Origin: Deltaproteobacteria bacterium
GTDB taxonomy: Bacteria > Desulfobacterota > SM23-61
Length of the DNA stretch: 9,498 nucleotides
NCBI GenBank assembly: GCA_016234425.1
Contig: JACRCA010000007.1
Span: 1 to 9,498, forward strand
Direction of reading: 5' to 3'
The notes beneath the pieces are model-generated. The model ran no database searches. It had not been told where the DNA came from and was given only the letters and a program-made list of their open reading frames with translations. Of the stretch, positions 7,039-9,498 are shown one piece after another (position 1 is the stretch's first letter; each line of letters starts with the position of its first letter). Position numbers and translations under genes: made by a program.

Positions 7039-7048
7039 AAAATGTGTT

Positions 7049-7441
7049 TCAGCCCACGATCAGCGCTTCCACCCGGCGCACCAATTCAGCCGGCTCCACG
7101 GGTTTATCGATATAATCATCTGCTTCCGTACGCAACCCCATGTCGATGGTATAGAGAGTGTGCGGGAGCGCCTGCATCACTGCGGTCAGGAGAAGAATGG
7201 GAATCTTCTTGTACTGCGGGTCGCGCTTCAGTTCCGAGCACACGGCGTACCCATCTGGAGGGGGCATCATCACGTCCAGGATGATCACATCCGGTCTCTC
7301 CTTGCGGACCTTCTCCAGTCCCTCCTTCCCATCATAGGCGACGATCACCTCAAAGGGCTTCGTCTCCAGGATGACTTTGGTGGCCTCTACGAAATCAGGG
7401 TCATCATCAACCAGAAGGACTTTTGCTTGCGCACCCATCAT
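7049..7441 (-). CDS. Single-domain response regulator (CheY-like receiver)
   Basis: The 130-residue protein is one receiver domain and nothing more. Landmarks are the acidic pocket D12-D13-D14, phospho-acceptor D56 in I-I-L-D-V-M-M-P, T86 in L-L-L-T-A, and K113 in D-Y-I-D-K-P-V-E-P. The loop after D56 (M-M-P-P-P-D-G) and the long segment M-Q-A-L-P-H-T-L-Y-T before the Lys are typical of the receivers found beside hybrid kinases. With no output domain it would act as a phosphotransfer shuttle or by binding a target protein. It begins 24 bp after metF, so co-transcription with metF is likely. Two ATG codons are adjacent; AAAGGAG is 3 nt from the first and 6 nt from the second (7438), so the protein may start one residue later. 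Confidence 0.92.
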   Translation of the reverse strand: MMGAQAKVLLVDDDPDFVEATKVILETKPFEVIVAYDGKEGLEKVRKERPDVIILDVMMPPPDGYAVCSELKRDPQYKKIPILLLTAVMQALPHTLYTIDMGLRTEADDYIDKPVEPAELVRRVEALIVG

Positions 7442-7465
7442 CTTCTCCTTTCCTCCTTCAGAGAT

Positions 7466-8386
7466 CTATCCCCTGCTATCATTTTCCTTTCCGCCATCGA
7501 GCTTAATGCCAGCGGCCTGCAAAATTTCTGGCACCACTTCCTCCCGCCCGATGGCCATGATGTGCACCCCATCAGCCATTTTTTCCTCTTTGATCGTACG
7601 AATCATGCGTCCGGCGATCTCGATCCCCTTCTTCAACGCCTGCCCTTTAGGGGCGTTAGCCAGCTCGTCGATCAGCGTTTGGGGCACAAAGATTCCGGGC
7701 ACATTCTCGTTCATATACTTGGCCATTTTGGCAGAGGTGAGGAGAACGATTCCGGCTAAAATCTTTACCGGGAACTTTCGGGCGTACTCCATGAAACTGC
7801 GGAAGTTATCCAGGTCATAAATGGCTTGGGTCTGGAAAAATTCGGCACCGCATTCTACTTTTTTCTCAAATTTCATCAACTGAGGTTCCAGAGGGCGAGC
7901 TTCCGGCGTAACGATCGCTCCCGCACAGAATTCCACCTTTCCTTCCAGGTCGTTTCCCCCCAGGTCTTTCCCCGATTCCATGAGGCGGATGGCCCGCAAA
8001 AGCTGAGCGGAGTCCAGGTCGAAAACAGATTTGGCGCTCTTGTGGTCTCCTACAGGCACCGCATCGCCCGTCAGGCAGAGCACGTTGCGGACTCCCCGGC
8101 TGTAAGCAAGAAGCAGGTCTCCTTGCAAGGCCATCCGATTCCGATCCCGACAGGTCATCTGCAGGATGGGTTCGCCACCGAGTTCTTTGATCAGGATGAC
8201 TCCCCCGAGGGATGGGTAGCGCATGACTGAGCTCTGATTGTCCGTCACATTCAGGGCATGGACTTTATCTTTGAGACCCTCGATATGATGCTTCATTTTT
8301 GTTATATCGCATCCTTTGGGCGGTCCGATCTCGCTCGTAACCACAAACTCTCCAGATCGAAGCACTTCTCTGAAGTTCTGGGCCAT
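7466..8386 (-). CDS. metF: Methylenetetrahydrofolate reductase, catalytic subunit
   Basis: MetF reduces 5,10-methylene-tetrahydrofolate to 5-methyl-tetrahydrofolate, normally with a bound flavin. The 306-residue protein has the MTHFR barrel signatures: S-E-I-G-P-P-K-G with the conserved catalytic Glu19, N-V-T-D-N (46-50), the folate/flavin segment M-T-C-R-D-R-N-R (77-84), C-L-T-G-D (104-108), and F-F-Q-T-Q-A-I-Y-D near 200. Length fits short bacterial and acetogen-type MetF. ATG 8386 is chosen because GGGAGGAA lies 6 nt upstream; the frame extends 20 codons further into flanking sequence without family similarity. A metV gene lies upstream, the arrangement seen in Wood-Ljungdahl organisms, where the electron donor is often ferredoxin or another carrier and not NAD(P)H alone. 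The actual donor here is unknown. The gene is followed closely by a receiver gene. Confidence 0.95.
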   Translation of the reverse strand: MAQNFREVLRSGEFVVTSEIGPPKGCDITKMKHHIEGLKDKVHALNVTDNQSSVMRYPSLGGVILIKELGGEPILQMTCRDRNRMALQGDLLLAYSRGVRNVLCLTGDAVPVGDHKSAKSVFDLDSAQLLRAIRLMESGKDLGGNDLEGKVEFCAGAIVTPEARPLEPQLMKFEKKVECGAEFFQTQAIYDLDNFRSFMEYARKFPVKILAGIVLLTSAKMAKYMNENVPGIFVPQTLIDELANAPKGQALKKGIEIAGRMIRTIKEEKMADGVHIMAIGREEVVPEILQAAGIKLDGGKENDSRG

Positions 8387-8392
8387 CAACTT

Positions 8393-8397
8393 CCTCC
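8393..8397 (-). promoter_or_regulatory. Ribosome binding site of metF
   Basis: GGAGG within AAGGGAGGAA on the minus strand lies 6 nt before ATG 8386. It decides the metF start in favour of M-A-Q-N-F over an in-frame upstream ATG at 8446 inside the repeat. Confidence 0.7.
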
Positions 8398-8417
8398 CTT
8401 TTTCATATGGAACGACA

Positions 8418-8446
8418 TAAATAAGTTGACATTGGTGCGATGTCAT
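8418..8446 (-). promoter_or_regulatory. Possible promoter of metF formed at the edge of a repeat
   Basis: On the minus strand ATGACA (8446-8441, 5 of 6 matches to the -35 consensus) is 17 nt from TATTTA (8423-8418, 3 of 6 matches to -10). The -35-like hexamer is mostly the terminal GTCAT of the 93-bp palindromic repeat. If used, transcription would start about 25 nt before metF. The -10 match is poor, so this is tentative. Confidence 0.2.
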
Positions 8447-8534
8447 TGCGAACGAAGTGAAGCAATCTCATGGGATTGCCGCGTCGCTTCGCCCTGAACA
8501 CCACGCGGTGCAGGGCCCCGCTCCTCGCAATGAC
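8442..8534. repeat. 93-bp palindromic repeat (GTCATTGCG type) between metV and metF
   Basis: The unit starts GTCATTGCG and ends with the exact inverse CGCAATGAC. Inside are the stem GCAATC-tcatgg-GATTGC (8462-8479) and a 24-nt CCCTG-N14-CAGGG unit (8492-8515). Translated it gives C-H-C-E-R-S-E-A-I, a well-known artefact of a widely dispersed bacterial repeat. It is flanked by a further inverted pair, AGTTGAC (8424-8430) and GTCAACT (8549-8555), the latter overlapping the metV stop. It fills almost the whole metV-metF gap and would be transcribed as a stable hairpin, possibly uncoupling the levels of the two subunits. Confidence 0.85.
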
Positions 8535-8553
8535 GAATTTATTTAGCCGTCAA

Positions 8554-9204
8554 CTATAGCTCCAATAAAATTTTTCCAGGCTTTGGCTCCACGTGGTAAT
8601 TCTTGGCCGCCTGGAACTTGCGCATCACCGAAAGCCTTCCCTGTTTTTTCAGGCGTTCGTAGATCAATGTCCAGGCACAATCCTTGTTGCGGTCTATTTC
8701 ACACTTCCCGTTGTTGGTTCCCCCGCAAGGCCCGTTGACCAGACCCTTATGACAGGAAGTTACCGGACAAATCCCCCCGGTCTCGCCCAAGATACACTCG
8801 CCGCACTGGACACAAATTTCCTGGTAAAGGCCCAGCCCCGATTCCTTGCCAATGAAGAGCGTATCCAGAGCGGGGATGACAGGAATATCCAGGAAGCGCG
8901 AGATCGTCTGCACCCCAAAGGCACAGGTCATGATCAAAAGCGCCTGGGCCTCCCGCATGGCTGGCTGATTCCCTTGCAGCGCTTCGTCGGTGAGATTATC
9001 GCACGCCACAGGGATGATCATGAACCCTGTGATCACCTTGCGGGCTTCCACCAACTTCTGCTTCATAGCCAGAACTTCGGCCTGGCCTCCTGTATGAGCC
9101 ATGGTGGTGCAGGTCCCGCAACCGATGATAAAGACCCGCTCCATCTCTCCCAGGAGTCCCGTGACCTCCTCGAAGGGTTTCTGTTTTGTTATGGACCGAA
9201 TCAT
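8554..9204 (-). CDS. metV: MetV, iron-sulfur/zinc-type small subunit of methylenetetrahydrofolate reductase (MTHFR_C family)
   Basis: The 216-residue protein belongs to the MetV or MTHFR C-terminal family (PF12225), the partner of MetF in Wood-Ljungdahl bacteria, thought to bring electrons to the flavin of MetF through metal centres. It is rich in Cys: G-C-G-T-C (29, 32), Cys68, Cys94, then a C-terminal cluster C-V-Q-C-G-E-C (131, 134, 137), C-P-V-T-S-C (146, 151), G-P-C-G-G (160), and Cys168 and Cys176. The G-G-I-C-P-V-T-x-C and N-G-P-C-G-G motifs are hallmarks of the family. ATG 9204 is preceded by AAAGGAG at 7 nt. Length is normal. metF follows 167 bp downstream across a palindromic repeat. 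No hdr, mvh or rnf genes are visible; they could lie beyond the right edge. Confidence 0.93.
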   Translation of the reverse strand: MIRSITKQKPFEEVTGLLGEMERVFIIGCGTCTTMAHTGGQAEVLAMKQKLVEARKVITGFMIIPVACDNLTDEALQGNQPAMREAQALLIMTCAFGVQTISRFLDIPVIPALDTLFIGKESGLGLYQEICVQCGECILGETGGICPVTSCHKGLVNGPCGGTNNGKCEIDRNKDCAWTLIYERLKKQGRLSVMRKFQAAKNYHVEPKPGKILLEL

Positions 9205-9235
9205 CTTCCAGCTCCTTTGGTTGCTAAATAAATTA

Positions 9236-9269
9236 GGACGCAGATTTTCGCAGATAGACGCGGAAAATT
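9236..9269. repeat. Short ACGCAGA-type dispersed repeat upstream of metV
   Basis: The stretch reads GGACGCAGATTTTCGCAGAT then AGACGCGGAAAAT. It contains the inverse pair ATTTTC (9244-9249) and GAAAAT (9263-9268), and repeats of GCAGAT. This pattern is familiar as a dispersed intergenic repeat in anaerobic proteobacteria. It lies in the presumed 5' leader of metV, 32 bp before the start codon. Confidence 0.55.
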
Positions 9270-9281
9270 AATACGCATGCA

Positions 9282-9311
9282 TTTATACACAAGGACATAA
9301 GTGCTCAACAA
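9282..9311 (-). promoter_or_regulatory. Possible promoter of the metV operon
   Basis: On the minus strand TTGTTG (9311-9306) and TATAAA (9287-9282) are 18 nt apart, about 78 nt upstream of the metV start. The -10 is good, the -35 weak. The site sits between two repeats in a short AT-rich gap, the only such gap upstream of metV inside the window. Confidence 0.3.
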
Positions 9312-9314
9312 TTT

Positions 9315-9421
9315 GTCATTCCGGGCTTGACAAGCCTGCCCCGTACTTGATACGGGGGAATCCAGTGCATTTCTGGATTCCCGCTCCCCACTTTCGCGGG
9401 GACAGGTTTCGCGGGAATGAC
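9315..9421. repeat. 107-bp palindromic repeat (GTCATTCC type) upstream of metV
   Basis: Outer ends are GTCATTCC (9315-9322) and GGAATGAC (9414-9421). Nested inside are CCCCGTA-CTTGA-TACGGGG (9339-9357) and a 10-bp stem GGGAATCCAG-tgcattt-CTGGATTCCC (9356-9382), and then a block which on the minus strand matches the repeat at 4665-4737. The whole could fold into a multi-branched structure. It is non-coding and probably marks the upstream boundary of the metV operon. Confidence 0.8.
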
Positions 9422-9498
9422 CTGCTTTGTGTTCATTAATGTCGTCATGTATAATCCTTTGACATTTGGCCGGCTAGGGAATAAGAATCTATATAATC

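Noticed and set aside
7022..7759. Plus-strand open frame of 245 codons opposite the receiver and metF end
   Set aside because: It spans two real minus-strand genes and starts in a repeat; no domain or ribosome binding site supports it.
4640..9421. Possible CRISPR array from multiple palindromic repeats
   Set aside because: The repeats are of different types, widely spaced and not separated by regular spacers; no cas gene is present.

Overview
The window reads as a piece of chromosome from an anaerobic bacterium, most likely of the former Deltaproteobacteria (Desulfobacterota or relatives). This rests on a split MetV/MetF methylene-tetrahydrofolate reductase of the Wood-Ljungdahl type, hydrophilic phosphorelay proteins, a high-affinity Liv-type ABC importer, and several dispersed palindromic intergenic repeats common in those genomes. 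The assignment to a group is inference; no marker gene is present. All nine supported genes lie on the minus strand, so the transcription order runs from high to low coordinates.

Right half (9204 down to 5020): metV, metF, a stand-alone receiver protein, a histidine kinase with an N-terminal receiver, and a small cyclic-nucleotide-binding-fold protein. MetF and MetV form the reductase that makes methyl-tetrahydrofolate in the methyl branch of the Wood-Ljungdahl pathway (or runs it in reverse during oxidation). The receiver gene starts 24 bp after metF, and the kinase and nucleotide-fold genes overlap by 4 bp (ATGA), so the five may be one transcription unit. It is interrupted by two palindromic repeats: one of 93 bp between metV and metF, and one of 50 bp between the receiver and the kinase. 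None of the three signalling proteins has a recognisable DNA-binding or enzymatic output domain.

Middle (about 4111 to 5019): roughly 900 bp without a convincing gene. It holds a plausible promoter for the downstream operon, a run of nine C, and a cluster of at least three dispersed palindromic repeats.

Left half (4110 down to 101): a compact transport operon. It starts with a small exported protein or lipoprotein made of two tandem copies of an unrecognised beta-rich domain, followed by the permeases LivH and LivM and a periplasmic binding protein. The spacings (20 bp, 6 bp, 102 bp) indicate co-transcription. The two ATPase genes (LivG, LivF) that such a transporter needs are not in the window; they may lie beyond the left edge.

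The most interesting points are the linkage of a one-carbon-pathway enzyme to a phosphorelay with no visible output, the unrecognised tandem-domain protein fronting the Liv operon, and the modular build of the intergenic repeats, two of which share the same kind of 24-nt inner hairpin inside different outer ends.
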